This document shows, piece by piece, positions 13,501-35,215 of a stretch of DNA of 64,000 nt. Source of the stretch: Membranipora membranacea. Its lineage: Eukaryota > Bryozoa > Gymnolaemata > Cheilostomatida > Membraniporidae. Position numbers and translations under genes: made by a program. The DNA is taken from the NCBI GenBank assembly GCA_914767715.1, contig OU612067.1, positions 5,456,001-5,520,000 on the forward strand, in the 5' to 3' direction. Numbering within the stretch: position 1 is the stretch's first letter; the number at the start of each line of letters is the position of its first letter. A model generated the notes under the pieces. That model saw only the letters and a program-made list of their open reading frames with translations, ran no database searches and was not told the origin of the DNA.

Positions 13501-16500
13501 AGTTGACATCACATTGGGTGTACAAATGACAGAGCAATCTGGTCTTGCTGTTCAATACTACCACAACATTGCTTGCTTGCTGGCTCATACGATTTTCCGC
13601 ATAGCATAACAGCATAGCAGATTTCATTTGCGTTGTGTCATTAACACTCATATTGTGGAAACTTTGTAGAACTAGACAATGGTTATTATTAACCGTTCCA
13701 TTAGGGAGTTAGGCTACTGTAGCTGACATGGTTCATAGTTATATAACCCTACACTTACCTGGTTCTGCCTGTTGATTATTCACTTTAACTTCAGTCATCT
13801 GTTCACTAACAGCGGCTGGTGTCTCAGTGGAGGCAGCAACAGGAGCAGTATTTGACCTCTCGACCCCACCACCAGGTTTAATTATTATCTCCTCCTGTTC
13901 CTCGTCACCATCGGAGTCCTCACCATCAGTCTCCTCTATAACCATACGGTGACCTTTACCCTCTGCCTTACGTGTATCAGCCTGTGTCAGCTCCTTCTCT
14001 ACATCCTTCATAATATCCTACAAATATGGTATGTATGTATGTATGTGTGCTCATCCACAGAATGTAACATCTTAGACCTCTTAAAACTATAGGTAGTCCA
14101 TTTGCCTGCATTTGGAGTTGCTCCCCCTCCCTTGCGACATGACCAGTGGAAGATAGCAACTGGAATTCAGGCAATTGGATTAAACTTGATCTACGTTATG
14201 GGGCATTGACCGAGTTGCCTTTCCTTTAATAAAGAGAGGGCAACTACAAATAAGGCAAATCAAATGGGATGAGCAGAAACATATATAATATTATATCTTC
14301 ACGGGCTCCAGTGTAAAACTGTGAGGAGCTAGGACAGCATGGGTAATGTTCCCTGATACTCAATTCACCTTGATAAGGCATAGCTGGCAACCCAATCAGT
14401 CATTCAAACTTACCTGTGCCCTTTTATTCTGTGGTTCAATCTCAAGCACTTCGTCCAAGTCTTGCTTGGCTTGTTTGAATTTCCGCAGACTTTTATAAGC
14501 ACAAGCTCTCCGCAATTTAGCTTTGAGATTAGCGGGTTCCTCTTTTAGTACTCTGTTACAATCAGATGCTGCGTCTGACCACTTACTCACTCGTATATCT
14601 GTACAAAAATACACAACAAGGTCAAGGTCAGTGAATTTAAAGCTTGACATCGGTTTGTCATTAAATGTAAAAGAGTTACAAATCATTTCCTGAACTGGTC
14701 TAGTTAACTGCACCAAAGATCCACTGAGACATTTGGGATTTACATTCACAAGGACGCTTACAGGTTGCTTACAGGTTGCTTACAGGTTGCTTACAGGTTG
14801 CTTACAGGTTGCCTACATGTTTGAGGGAGGCGGGTTGTTGGACAAAATCACATGAAACCTGCTTGATCACAGAGACTAGGAGATATTTTGATATCTCGAT
14901 TGAGTAACATCACTTATACATTGTATATTGTACATATTCTATTTGATATAGGATAGTCGTCATTATAAACTATGTAATAATATTATCAGATAATTGTGAT
15001 GTACCAGACATCGCCCACCTTTATACAACTAACCGATATAAGTTCAGACTCTACAGTGCACTTAAAGACCTGGCTGCGTGTCATAATATATCATAGATTA
15101 CCATATGTGGCATTGCAACAATGTGATTATTTAAGAAGAATGTATTTTAAACAAAAAATTTCCGCCAAAGTGCCATTTATGCTTTATCCTAGCACAGTGA
15201 GCAGGACCATTTAACTAGGGTACGGGACCAATGGAATTGTGTGTCCTAAACCAGGCACCAAGATAACCCTGACTGTTCTCATTTTTTCAACTTGAGCTTT
15301 ATCATAGAGCTCCAATGCATACGTGGACAAAAATACCCAACCACCCTCTGCTCTAACCATAACTTTTGATCACAAACATCATCATATAGTATCGTAGAGA
15401 TATATTATAATATAAATGTTTATGGATTTGATAACACTGATAAAGAAGACATAGGTAATCCCTGGCCACTGACACTAACACACTCATATCTAATCATCCT
15501 CACTTTGTTCATCTCTTACAAAAATGTCAGATAAAAAAGTAGATAAGTGTACTCACAGGCCAGGGCTCTGTTGTTATAAGTGGCAGCTGTGGGTATCACT
15601 GATAACGATCTATTATAGTATGCTATAGCTTCTGCAAAATCACCTGATCTAAACGCCTACAAAAACATTCAACAATTACTAACTACATACCATAATACAG
15701 AGGTGGTGACTGACGTAACAAGTGCACTTGACTGAAGGGTATAATCTCAGCTGGTATGCTGTAACTGTGCATAGCTATCACCAGGTATCCAAGAAATAAT
15801 TACAAATTGGAGGACAAGAGGACTTACATAACATAGAGAATTAACACTCCAAATAAACTAATGTCTCGTGACATGAAAAAGGGTCTGAAGCACATAGCTG
15901 ATTCAACATGTTAGAGTTACAGCCTGAAGTACGAGTAAAAGTGAGATTCTAACGTTGCAATTTCTCTCAACTTATGCCATTAGAGGCAACTGAAAACGAT
16001 TTTCACACACACTATCAACTGGCAATAAAATCTTCACACATGGTTTCATATAACATCTGCCTGTGCACCACGTGTCTACCTCGTTGCCTTTATCTTTCTC
16101 CCTGTTAGCCATGTCTATCTTCTGTACCTCAGTCAAACCATCTGTCTTCATCGACGTAGCCAGTGACTTCGGTGCTTTCTTTACTTCCGCCTCTGTCAAC
16201 GCGGCAGAGTTTTGAGCTGATTGTTTTTTGGAGTTTTCCTCCTCGTTCTCATCGTCATCTTTCATCTCGTGTATTATCCTGTAATATAGGATAAGGTCAG
16301 CATAATGTGTACAATGATGACCTGGTAAAAACGTCAGCATCAAATTAACAAGTTGTCCTAGTCCTAGTGTCAATCAAACGAAATTACAGTGAGAACACTT
16401 GTATATATACACGATATATAGGATATGTTTATACACAGCATGTAATTGAATTTTTATTACACCAGCACAATGACAAGTAGAGGTTGATTATGTATACAAT

Positions 16501-19500
16501 CAGATGGTGTGTGTCACTGATTGCCAACATTGTCTGACAAGGTGTAAGTCACAGCTAGCATATCTACAGGAGGAGCTGTATTATATATATGTGAGTCATT
16601 TATTGCACATAGAGCTTCATTTACGAAGTGTATCTCGACAAAGAGGAGACGAAATCCTCTTCAAGCTGTATCTTATCAGTGTCACTGACCGTACAATCCC
16701 ATGGGAAACTCTAATGCAACAATGAGCAGGAGAGAGCAGCTGATTGAGTAAAACAGCACTCTATTAGTTTGGTCACATGGCTGTCAGCGTTAAATTGAAG
16801 TCTGCATAAACTTTCCATGTTTGTCACAGTGTGATGTGAAAGCCGTTTAATACACAAGCTATATTCAGTTTTAAAATAGACTGAAAAATTCCTCTTGCAT
16901 TACCGAGTATTTAGTATATTTGGTATATGACATGTTGCTATCCATTAAAGGCTGGGTGTGATGACTACAAGCATTGTCTACAAAACTAATAATATAAGTG
17001 ACAATATATAACTTACTTATCCCACTCCCTGTAATCTCTAGGAGCGACTTTCTTGTTGTTCTTTTTCTCAGGTTTCTTGTTAGTTTTCTTACTGCCGGTT
17101 AGGTGAACTCCGCCCCTTACTGGGGGGAGATTCTCGTCCCCTGCTGGTCCGACTCGATGGCGCTGATCTGTGGTTGAGCTCAGCACTGTGTCCTTATTCT
17201 TCATCTCACTCGTCCAACTCTGCACAAAATAACACAACGTGAAATCAACTAGCAGCGATTAACTTTAGCATAATACCTAGTCCATGCAAGATGTTACAGG
17301 ATTAAGATATTATCAACATTTCTCTTACAGCGAAAAGTTATGCTAATCCTACATCAGCTTAGTACTTATTGCCCGACATACCAGGCAACCTACAAAACAT
17401 TCCACACACCCTCACAATCCAATTAGACTTATCATATATAATTGCAAACTTTCTTGAGTATACCATTGAATCTGCAAGTTAATTCAGTAGACCCGCTGTA
17501 CTGACATAACACATTAATCTTTAGTAATGCAAAATGTCATACAGTTATGTAAAGTCAAGCTGAAATGTGACAACAAGTAGCGAATGCTAGCCAGGATCTT
17601 ATGCGATGGACTGTCACCACATTTCAAATATAATAGAATAATATTGTATATCATTATCACAGGGTAAGGACATTGCTCTCATTCTGCGACATTATCTCTA
17701 AGTAAGATCCTCATAAAAGGGTCATAGTAGTACAAGAGCATAGAACTTGGGTTGACACACTCAAGCGGTGGTAATGGTTGAGCAAGGGTCCACTAGATCC
17801 CCATCTAAGTCCACAACAAGGGTTAACCTTATAGACGATAAACAGCTCTGATAGTGTGCATAAAAACGGCTGATCTCAAGATAAGAACTTCCCACAAACC
17901 TTGATATCATCTAGGATGTTATCCTTGTCAGAGAGCTCCTTCGTAGATATCAGAGGTGTCTCTTTTCTCAGTATCCGACTGTAACAAATAAACGAACAAC
18001 CCAATTGTAAGATCAATCGTATGTACACCCGTCGCTCAGTGAAACCGAAAGGAAATTATCGGCTGTGAGTATTTATCGAGGGTTACTAAGTCAGGCGATG
18101 CCAGCTAATTACATAGTGATCCAGTGACAGTTTGCCTGTGAGATAACATCATCTAGAAGCTTTTCAAGCTGTCCAAAATATTGAGCAATAAAATAGCATA
18201 ATCTTAGCTAACTGATTATAGAGGACAGAAGAGTACGTTGGCTTGAATTTATTGATGTGCGATGGTTTGTAGAGAATATAGTGTTCATTTCTGGTAAAAG
18301 AGACAGGAAATCGAGTGATTTCTGTAGACGACAATAAATCAAAAATTCTTCAGTGTTTAACGAGCTCTGAAACTTGCCCATAAATCATGGGCACCGCTTA
18401 ACCAAGATGAGACATGATGGAATAAGAAGCTTCAATGACCCAGACTGGCAATGCCATTACAGAGGAAGGACTTCAATTTAATTCAATTTATATAAATAAA
18501 TACAGATAGCTTTATAAAATTTATAGACAATATATCTTTGGCCAAATTCTGTGGGTTAGCATATATGGGCATAAACCTACAGCTGATGCCATTTTACAAA
18601 GCAGCTTGGTCACAGTTTATTCCTTTGTCAAAGGATGAAAATCATTACTTATGAGTTAAAATGCATTTTTCATTTTGAACTTAGTGCAAGCCATCAGCCA
18701 CCAGAGCAATGCCCTGCTTCGGAATTCTAATTCAATATAAAATCATACCGGCATCACCGAAGGTGGTATGATGCATGATATTTTTTCATGTGATATGGAT
18801 GCCAAGTTGTTAGAAATACAGAATCAACTGATAGTGTATGTCTATCATATGCAGGAGGGGACCAGTCGAAATGTTGATAAAACTATGTCCATAAAGAAGA
18901 GAAGAGACGTTCACACTCATGGTTCTCTTATGTGCTGTGTATCAAACTTCTAGTGTGGAATCAAAGCACAGAAGAATACTCACCTCTTTGGGTTAAGATT
19001 AGTAATTCTCGCTTCACATTTCTCTTCTATATGAGGAAAGTATCCTTCCTCGCCAGATCTATAAAGGAAATCAGTATTGATGTCAGCTCTACTAACTTAC
19101 ATTCAACATGATATCATGCTGCCAAAAACATGACATTGATCCACCAAAACAAAGGCCAATGCAAATCTTAATCAGCCTACAGGGAAGTTAGTAACAAGAT
19201 ATTCCTACAGACCACATTGTGAGTGAACAGCCTACTCACAAAATCTAAAAAAAGACTGACTTTTGATTTTTATAGCAGTCATTGCTGACCAAAACTGATG
19301 TGCCATCAATGAAATAATAATTACCCTGACTACAGTAGCAGCCCTTGTACTGAATTGCGTGTAAATCTCTTTAAGCGGCCAAAGTTGTGACTCTCCATAA
19401 CATTGATCAGCACAAATACACTATCTGTTTGTGCTATGTGTATTTTATCAAAAAAGTAATTCAATTTATAAAAATTGCACCTCATGCAGAGAACAGGATT

Positions 19501-20138
19501 TTTTTATAACTGACATATTTGTTAAGAGGGCTAAAGTTTGTTTTGACCCATCACCTGCTAATGAATGTCAGTGAAGTGGAGCTATCTGTCAATGACAGGA
19601 TTTTTATGATAGCTTGAGTGTTTTATGAAATGTGCAGACATCAAAGTAAAGTATAACAATCATGATCATATCAACAAGCTTCATCTTTGTTTACAATCGA
19701 CTATTTTTACAGGGACTCCAGTCATAACATTGCTGAGTGCTAGTTGATAGCTTGTGAGTGTTTGGGAAAACTCTAAGATTAGCAAGGCTTCAGTTGATAT
19801 GTCTCAAAGTAAAAAAAAACCAACACTGTATTCTTACAGACTGGGCTTCTTATCATTTCGATCCTAATGACTAGTTGATGAAATGGATTCCTCTCCAAGA
19901 TCTTGTGCGCCCGATTTGCATGTTGTTGTTTGTTGAGCCAACTATATAGCAGATAATCTGAAATAAATGAAATGGTTTTGGTAGTATGTACTCACTTCAG
20001 TATTCTGAGAATTTTCTCCAGTTCCTTAACATTGCTTGACTTCTCTATGTAGGATGGCTCTAACTTTTCCAGGCTGATATCGTATCGCTCAGCAAGGGTC
20101 TGTTTGTGCGTCCCATTAGTTATGGAATCTGTCGTCAT
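4582..20138 (-). CDS. SPAG1: SPAG1-like dynein assembly co-chaperone (TPR + RPAP3_C)
   Basis: Twenty-one exons keep phase throughout: 19996-20138, 18984-19058, 17900-17978, 17017-17219, 16080-16278, 15557-15656, 14414-14598, 13759-14017, 13195-13374, 12477-12730, 12041-12173, 11673-11804, 11234-11354, 10606-10852, 10065-10259, 9385-9456, 8727-8840, 8060-8439, 7535-7644, 5360-5431, 4582-4685. The product is 1118 aa (human SPAG1 is about 926). A PRDYREWDK motif precedes TPR block A (residues ~226-328, DKGNEAFRSGDFAEAI). TPR block B is ~568-690 (RGNELFKSGQYGEAA) and block C ~780-897 (LGNKMVSSSKFKEAA). The RPAP3_C domain (~1026-1112) begins PYEFTQAW and ends VPRFSMITMFMS. This order is that of SPAG1, a cytoplasmic R2TP-like HSP90 co-chaperone needed to preassemble axonemal dynein arms. 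Low-complexity acidic linkers separate the blocks. Exon 19 is followed by a 1.7-kb foldback insertion only 13 nt into the intron. Confidence 0.93.
4910..4955. repeat. Perfect 20-bp-arm hairpin
   Basis: Arms 4910-4929 and 4936-4955 are exact reverse complements (CCACGGTTCTTGGG followed by T6, against its complement) with a 6-nt loop. It is in the last SPAG1 intron. The GGTTTTTGCCATGG-like sequence just upstream resembles the arm, so it may derive from a local inverted duplication. Confidence 0.8.
5796..7521. mobile_element. Foldback transposon with tandem subterminal units
   Basis: A 1726-bp element flanked by a 6-bp direct repeat ATATAG (5790-5795 and 7522-7527), a good target-site duplication. 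The long inverted arms (about 5796-6455 and 7020-7521) share AATAATAAACCTAGACAGGA at the outer ends and then tandem units with CAATAGA...GCAGCTTCTGG, TTAGCTTCGTAGCTTAAAT and AAAACGGTGCATAGACT. In the left arm the units start at 5984, 6174 and 6361 (period about 188 bp). The ~560-bp centre has no coding capacity. The element is non-autonomous and sits in the SPAG1 intron between exons 7535-7644 and 5360-5431. Confidence 0.88.
9121..9290. mobile_element. 170-bp MITE
   Basis: Terminal inverted repeats of about 55 bp: the left begins TTGTCACCTAATGTGCAAAT and the right end is its imperfect complement (CATTAGGTGACAA). CAAAATCAGGGCATGAA matches TTCATACCCTGATTTTG on the inner side. No coding content. 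It is in the SPAG1 intron downstream of exon 9385-9456. No clear target duplication was identified. Confidence 0.8.
14098..14179. repeat. Short inverted-repeat element, TTGCCTGCATTTGGAGTTGC family
   Basis: Left end TTGCCTGCATTTGGAGTTGC and right end GCAACTGGAATTCAGGCAA are imperfect inverted repeats around a CTCCCTTGCGAC core. Related pieces are at 54564-54683 (best), at about 10893-10985 (CTCCTTGCGATGTC) and at 12864-12880 (GGGGGAGCAACTCC). It is in the SPAG1 intron just upstream of exon 13759-14017. Confidence 0.6.
14756..14818. repeat. 11-bp tandem repeat GCTTACAGGTT, about 5 copies
   Basis: Five consecutive GCTTACAGGTT units, followed by a degenerate GCCTACATGTT. The repeat is in an SPAG1 intron upstream of exon 14414-14598. 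Four units are exact, indicating recent expansion or slippage. Confidence 0.9.
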
Positions 20139-20844
20139 TTTGAACTCTTATGTTTCTGCTACAAGTGTAATTAGAAAAGTCATATCAATGATTCCTGACG
20201 ACACATTTGTGTCTATCCTATAGTAGGTAGGCTACATCAAGGTGTGGGCCTAACATATTATGTGCTGGCAATAATTCAAGGCATATCTTACAGTACATCA
20301 CCCACGTAAGGCGGATTCGGTGTCCAAGAATCTATGTCACCATTTGTGCATACTTAAGTAATTTGCTTGCACAATGCATGGATTTTATACAGAATGCCTA
20401 TTGTGGCTGCAGAGAAGGTTTGGATAAAGCAAGGAGTCCTTGGATAAAGGCACTTTCAAGCTTGCCCAGCTTTTACGACAAGATCTTCAAGCAATGAGGA
20501 CAATCTTACATTATAATTCAAATGCGCATCAAGCCATACTGCCAGTGATAACTTCGTCTCCTGCCATTAGACCGGTCCGAAGTGTAAATATCTAGAGATC
20601 GCTGAGCATCCAGTGAAGCAGCAACCAATGCACCGTCGCTAGGAGTACCGGCTTTCTTAATTAGCTGGTTACTTCTATCTATGGTAAGGCTCAGGCCCCA
20701 ACGGCAACTGACAGTTAATTTGCAGTGGAGTTAAACTCACCTCGTGGAACATAGAACACTCAAAATCACCTAACGGTCCAAACAGGGAGTGCCTCTTTGG
20801 TCAGTGTTTAGTCAGTGTAATTTCAGTGTGGCAGCGATAGCTGC

Positions 20845-21445
20845 TTATTGTTGAGTGTTATTTGATCCCAGCCTTAGATCCCTCACACTCCGCGGAAGGA
20901 AGCTGTTGTAATATGTCTGACTCGAGGCATATATTGAGGTTGGTTCCCCTCTGTTAGCAGCTCGTGTAATCATAGTTGTCTGGCTTCTACTGTTAACCAG
21001 CTCATCATATGCTGAGGCAATGGTCTGGTGTCTGGTTTCATCTGAGAGTATTCTCATCAGTAAGGACAGCCTGTGTGATTTTCGTCTATTTTTTAGCGGT
21101 TTTAGTTCAAGTAGCTCTTGCCCTTCAGTTACTCCGCGTCTACCTTTGATGTTTCTGATAAAGCGCACTGCTTGGGATTGCACATGTTCTATAGCATTGC
21201 TGGTAGTATTGTCTGATGGGTCCCAAAGGGTATCACCATACTCAATTATTGGCCGGCAAAGACTGGTATATGCAAGCAACTTGCCTCTCTCGGACGCTTC
21301 ATGTAGAGAGTATTTCATTGAGCCGAGAATTTTCAATGCGCTCTTTATTTTGGACGCTATATGCTTGTCAAACTTCAGGTTTGATTGCATTCGTATGCCG
21401 AGGTACGTGGTTTGGTCAACACATTCAAGAGGACTATTTGAGTAA
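20845..21445 (-). pseudogene. Non-LTR retrotransposon reverse-transcriptase C-terminus
   Basis: About 200 codons remain open on the minus strand: LECVDQTTYLGIRMQSNLKF, then LLAYTSLCRPIIEYGDTLWD, HVQSQAVRFIRNIKGRRGVT, HRLSLLMRILSDETRH, and a YYNSFLPRSVRDLR end. This is the region after the polymerase core of Jockey/CR1-type elements (YLGxxLxxxLxWxxHI, then the leucine-rich thumb/C-terminal part). The palm domain with the catalytic YADD box is absent, so it is a 5'-truncated copy. It belongs to a different lineage from the copies at 38629 and 60693, judging by its sequence. The frame has no internal stops, which suggests a fairly young insertion. Confidence 0.85.
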
Positions 21446-22901
21446 AGACTACTAGCACTACTATGACTACGAGCCTGTTGGTTGTACTACTACTAGCTAG
21501 CGATAGTACTGGTTGGTGTTTCTAAGATGTTGAGTACAGAGGAGACTAATGGTCACCAATTTGGGCCCAACAGGTTGAACCATTTGGTGTCAAAATGAAA
21601 AAAATGAGTGTTTTCCCCCTGGGCACTGATTTTTTCCTCTTCTTGTTATCACCAAGAGTGGTACTCACTTGTGACTTATACCCACTTATTAATTTTATTC
21701 ATTATTCAGAGGTAAATACCCTTTGATATTGACAGACATATCATGTTTCATAAATTGGGATATCTCCTCTTACCTGGTTCAGAATGCAGTAACTGCTCTT
21801 GTCACATAAACACAGAATAAACTTCTCTTTGCTTCTTATTATTCTAGTAGCTGTTTGTTTGACTCACTCCAATAACAACCTGAGTGCTGTCTTTCAGAAA
21901 CTGACTCATTCATTCAGTGCGGTCTTATCATTATCCCTTTAAGTCTTCGATATAAATGGTAATTCAATAAAAGATTTCACGATGATAGAAGCAAACAATA
22001 AAGTAGTAGTTAAGTTTTCTCTAGGTATTCTATATCCATAATCAAACTTACCTCTGCTAGTGCAGCAGTTGTCTCCCCATACACATTATACATGAAATAA
22101 ACCCAAAATCTCCAAGTTTCAACCGCTCATGTGTTTTCATTGACATAATTTGGTATTTGCATGAACAATCAAATCCAAATACTTTATTGCTTAAACTAAG
22201 GAGTAGCAGAGGTAGTTCCTTGCTTGAAAAGCAGCAATTGACACACACAGCGTGATTAACAGAACGACAATGAAACACAAAGAATGTCGACAGTGTCATT
22301 ATCATTTTTAATTGAACCTATTGGCAGGTTAATACATCTAGAGGTATAGAAAGCGTAGATGATTTATCTCCTGCACATTTGTTGTACGGATGGCTAATGC
22401 GTGCAGTCACCAGCGGCCAATGAAAGGGGCAGAGAAACAAGGCGGTCACCACTAAATAGCTTTGCTGACCACAATCTTCATCTACCAACTCAAGAAACCA
22501 TTCTTCCACCTTAATATGTTAAGCATCCAGGGAAAATAAATTATTACCATTTACATGTACAGCATTTTATTTTGTCAACAACCAGTGGATTGGTTTTTTT
22601 TACAAATAACAAGCATAAATTAAAGATGGAATGAATAAAGCGCATTATAATCTAACTACATGCAGCTAAAGTTAACAAATTCCAGAAAATGAACGAAACA
22701 ACATCATGATTAGCTGGAATTATAAAAAATGGAGTCTTGCTCAGATAGAATCGTACTGTTAGCATCGTATAGTGAGCACCTAGTCCACAATCATCTACAT
22801 GTATGTATTTATCATAGTGTCTTTTCCATGCAAATGAGTCAAATTATAAATTGGTGTGAATTGAAGTAAAAAATATTCTAGTCTAAATAAACCTGTATGG
22901 T

Positions 22902-22907
22902 TTTATT
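22902..22907 (-). terminator. Candidate coronin poly(A) signal
   Basis: AATAAA on the minus strand, about 234 nt downstream of the distal coronin stop codon at 23141. It is placed by position and motif only. Confidence 0.35.
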
Positions 22908-23140
22908 GCATAATCAAAATGAGAGAGTATTAATCGAAACATGAAAGTATTCTAAGTTGTAGTAGAAGTAGGAATCATTGATACAATGTTTTGGGTATTC
23001 CTGCTTCGGGTCCGCATTCACTGATGTCTATAAACTGAGAATTATAATCGAATCTAATCCTTCACCAATAAAAATTCCCTATTTAACACTGCAGGTGTTC
23101 ATAGACTCGTTGCTTTAGTCTGAGTGAGGTTATACCGCAC

Positions 23141-32351
<9,211 letters not shown>

Positions 32352-34719
32352 CTACAGAAAAAAAACAAAGTGCTGATAAAAAAAACTTGTTACCACTGTT
32401 GCAACTTGCTGTAATCAGTCAGTTGACTCAAAGTCTGAAAGTCTCCAGCGGGCACTGTATGGATTGTTTGAGCATTAGTAGGAAGTGCTCAACCTAATAA
32501 TAATATTGGTACTTCTAACCCATTGACTGACAAGCTTCCCATGCTGCCCTGGTTTCCAAAATGAAGCAATTAAGTAATTGCATCTATTTTCTAATATTCA
32601 CTGAGATGAACAGTGTTGACATTCATCAGGTACCCGTTTGTTTTCTCGTGTCATGTCGGTTGTAAAAGCAGTAGCCTAACAGCTTGGCACTAGATTTTTA
32701 CCATCTAACATTACCATCTGTTAGTTAAGGTTATATACACAAACAACCTATTGTTATCAAGTCGTAGCCGACTTGAACCCATACTAAGTGTTTAACAATG
32801 GTTTGACAATTCATCTCATGCCAAAGCTCACCAGTTGTCACATAATTATATACCAATAATAAGTATTTTTACTTCCTGTTTTTTCAATAATAATGATAAA
32901 GCGATGTAAGTAAAATAAAGGGCTCTGGTGGAACCATACATGCTATTGTTGAGCTAAATAAATCAAAGGCTTGTTTGAAAGGTTTTGAAGTGAACTTGAA
33001 TACTGAATCAGATGTTAAAAATGAGCAACAGTGAGTAATTACTACTGCTGAAATTAAAAGACAGACAACATTCTAGTATAGCATCATTTCTCTGTAATAA
33101 GCTACAACAACTTAGCACAGTATTAACTGGAGCAATCACTCAAAGATCTCTACTCCTTGGCTTGTTGTTGATGGATGGATTGACTTAGCAATAGGCACTA
33201 GCTAGGCAATAGCATTATTATAATATAGTTAGCTACCACTCAATCATCAAGTCAAGTGTCTTATAAACTTATAAAAGTAAACACCTCAAAGTGATGTTGA
33301 GTGTATTATGGTTTCTGTGTGTGCTAGGTCACAGTGTTGTCAAACTGATTCTGAATAACTTGAATTAAATACCATAAAGACTGACAGAACTTTGTTGTTG
33401 ATAATAAATAATAATGCTGAAACCAATGAACTTGCTGAAACTGTGTGAAAAAAAGATTGAATCTCTCTATAGTCGGTGGTTTAAGTTTGTAGATGGTAAG
33501 GCATTTGATACACAACAATAACAGATATCGAAAAAATGATGTGCAATCAAAGTTCCCTTAGCCAGTGTCAAATTATTTAGAAAAACCCTAGACACTTCCT
33601 AGATTACATTTCAGCTTACTTACTTTTTCAGAGAGGGAGGAAGAGTGCCGACACTTCCTGTTCCTGCTTTATGCACATGCGCATTAGAAGTGTAACAAGG
33701 TAACCATAAACCTAGCTTCTGATTTGGGGAGACAACTCTTTGAATGGAACATCACAAATGTCTCGTGCAGACCTATTATTGCTAAGCAAGTGGAGGTAAC
33801 TCTACAGCCTGGTAGAGTGTAAAGTGCAGAGTTTCTTGGCAATTTCTGCTCCCTCTATTGGTGGTGTGAAGGGATATTGCAAAACTTTACTAACTTATTT
33901 GTAACACCCATCAAACCCCTTGTATTTTGGTTTCATTGCAATCCTTATCCCTCACTGAACAATTAATTTTGACTATGTGCAGCCAAACATCAAGCGGGGG
34001 GGGGGGGGGGGACTGCAAGTATGATAGATAAATTAATGATGATAAATTGTCACTATTTTGTCTCCTAATTTCATGCTTTGCTGGTGAGTGTATGATATTG
34101 TACATGGTATGCTCTAGCTTTTGTAAGTACGTGATAACTAATACATTAATATGAATTTTCATATTATGATGTTTTACTACTTTTAGCTGATAATGCCTTA
34201 CTTTTCTAATTAACTTGATGAGGTTATTTTATATTTTCATATTTGTGAGTTTTAGATTTTAGATATTCAAGTACTTGATTTGGACTTTGGATTTTTCATT
34301 TCATTTTAATGGTTATTCATCCCAGTTATCAAGCGAAGCTGAAAGGAAATAATAGAAAGATCGATCAACGCCGCGTATCTGGAGACAAAACAGTTAGGAT
34401 GTTGAAAGATCTCTATCTTAGGAGTAGCAATAGTTTCACCTGAATAGGAATGTTCGAGAACTCGCTAGAAACATGGCAAGACCTTTGTAAGCGGTAACAA
34501 AGAAAATGTTGCAATAATGTCGGCATCTAAGCAACCTACCCGCAACCTATTAGGATTAGGAACGATACCTGCTGTGACCAATGAACTCCCTTTCCTCATT
34601 GCTGTGACTATATAAAGAGCTGCAGAGACACTAAGCATGAGCTCATTTTTGGAACAGCCTTGACGAAGGTGGTATTATGTGCAATTTACTTAGATTAATT
34701 TTTATGGAATAATTATATT

Positions 34720-35215
34720 TAAATAAATGTCTACTCTAAATCAAGAACTTGATTTTATGGTGAAATTACTTTATTATGGTGAAATATTTATGGTGAAATA
34801 TTTAGTTCACCATTTATTAAACATTAAATTTATTAAACATTTATTAAACTTTATTAAGTTTATTAAACCTTATTAAACTTTATTAAACTTTATTAAACTT
34901 TAATTAAACTTTATTAAACTTTATTAAAATTTATTAAACTTAATTAAATTTATTAAAATTTATTAAAATTTTAAACATTTATTTATTGAACATTAAATAT
35001 ATTAAACATTTATTAAACTTTATTAAGTTTATTAAACCTTATTAAACTTTATTAAACTTTATTAAACTTTAATTAAACTTTATTAAACTTTATTAAAATT
35101 TATTAAACTTTATTAAATTTATTAAAATTTATTAAAATTTTAAACATTTATTTATTAAACATTAAATTTATTAAACATAAATTACATATTTATAGTGAAA
35201 TATGGTGAAATTACT
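34720..35215. repeat. AT-rich satellite with ~169-bp higher-order period
   Basis: The basic unit is TTTATTAAAC/TTTATTAAA (about 10 bp). The units are arranged in a larger block repeated about twice with near-identical order: TTATTAAACTTTATTAAGTT recurs at 34841 and 35010. Both edges carry ATGGTGAAAT(A/T) motifs (34757-34800 and 35195-35210), which may mark the flanks of the amplified segment. Confidence 0.85.

Larger units (their letters stand above)
20139..23140. other. Spacer between SPAG1 5' end and coronin 3' end
   Basis: This must contain the SPAG1 promoter and 5' UTR (just above 20138) and the coronin 3' UTR (just below 23141). Apart from the retrotransposon remnant at 20845-21445 I see no coding exon. 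The rest is AT-rich sequence without obvious repeats. Confidence 0.6.

Noticed and set aside
21020-21445. Plus-strand frames of 141 and 79 codons
   Set aside because: Antisense shadows of the retrotransposon RT on the minus strand.
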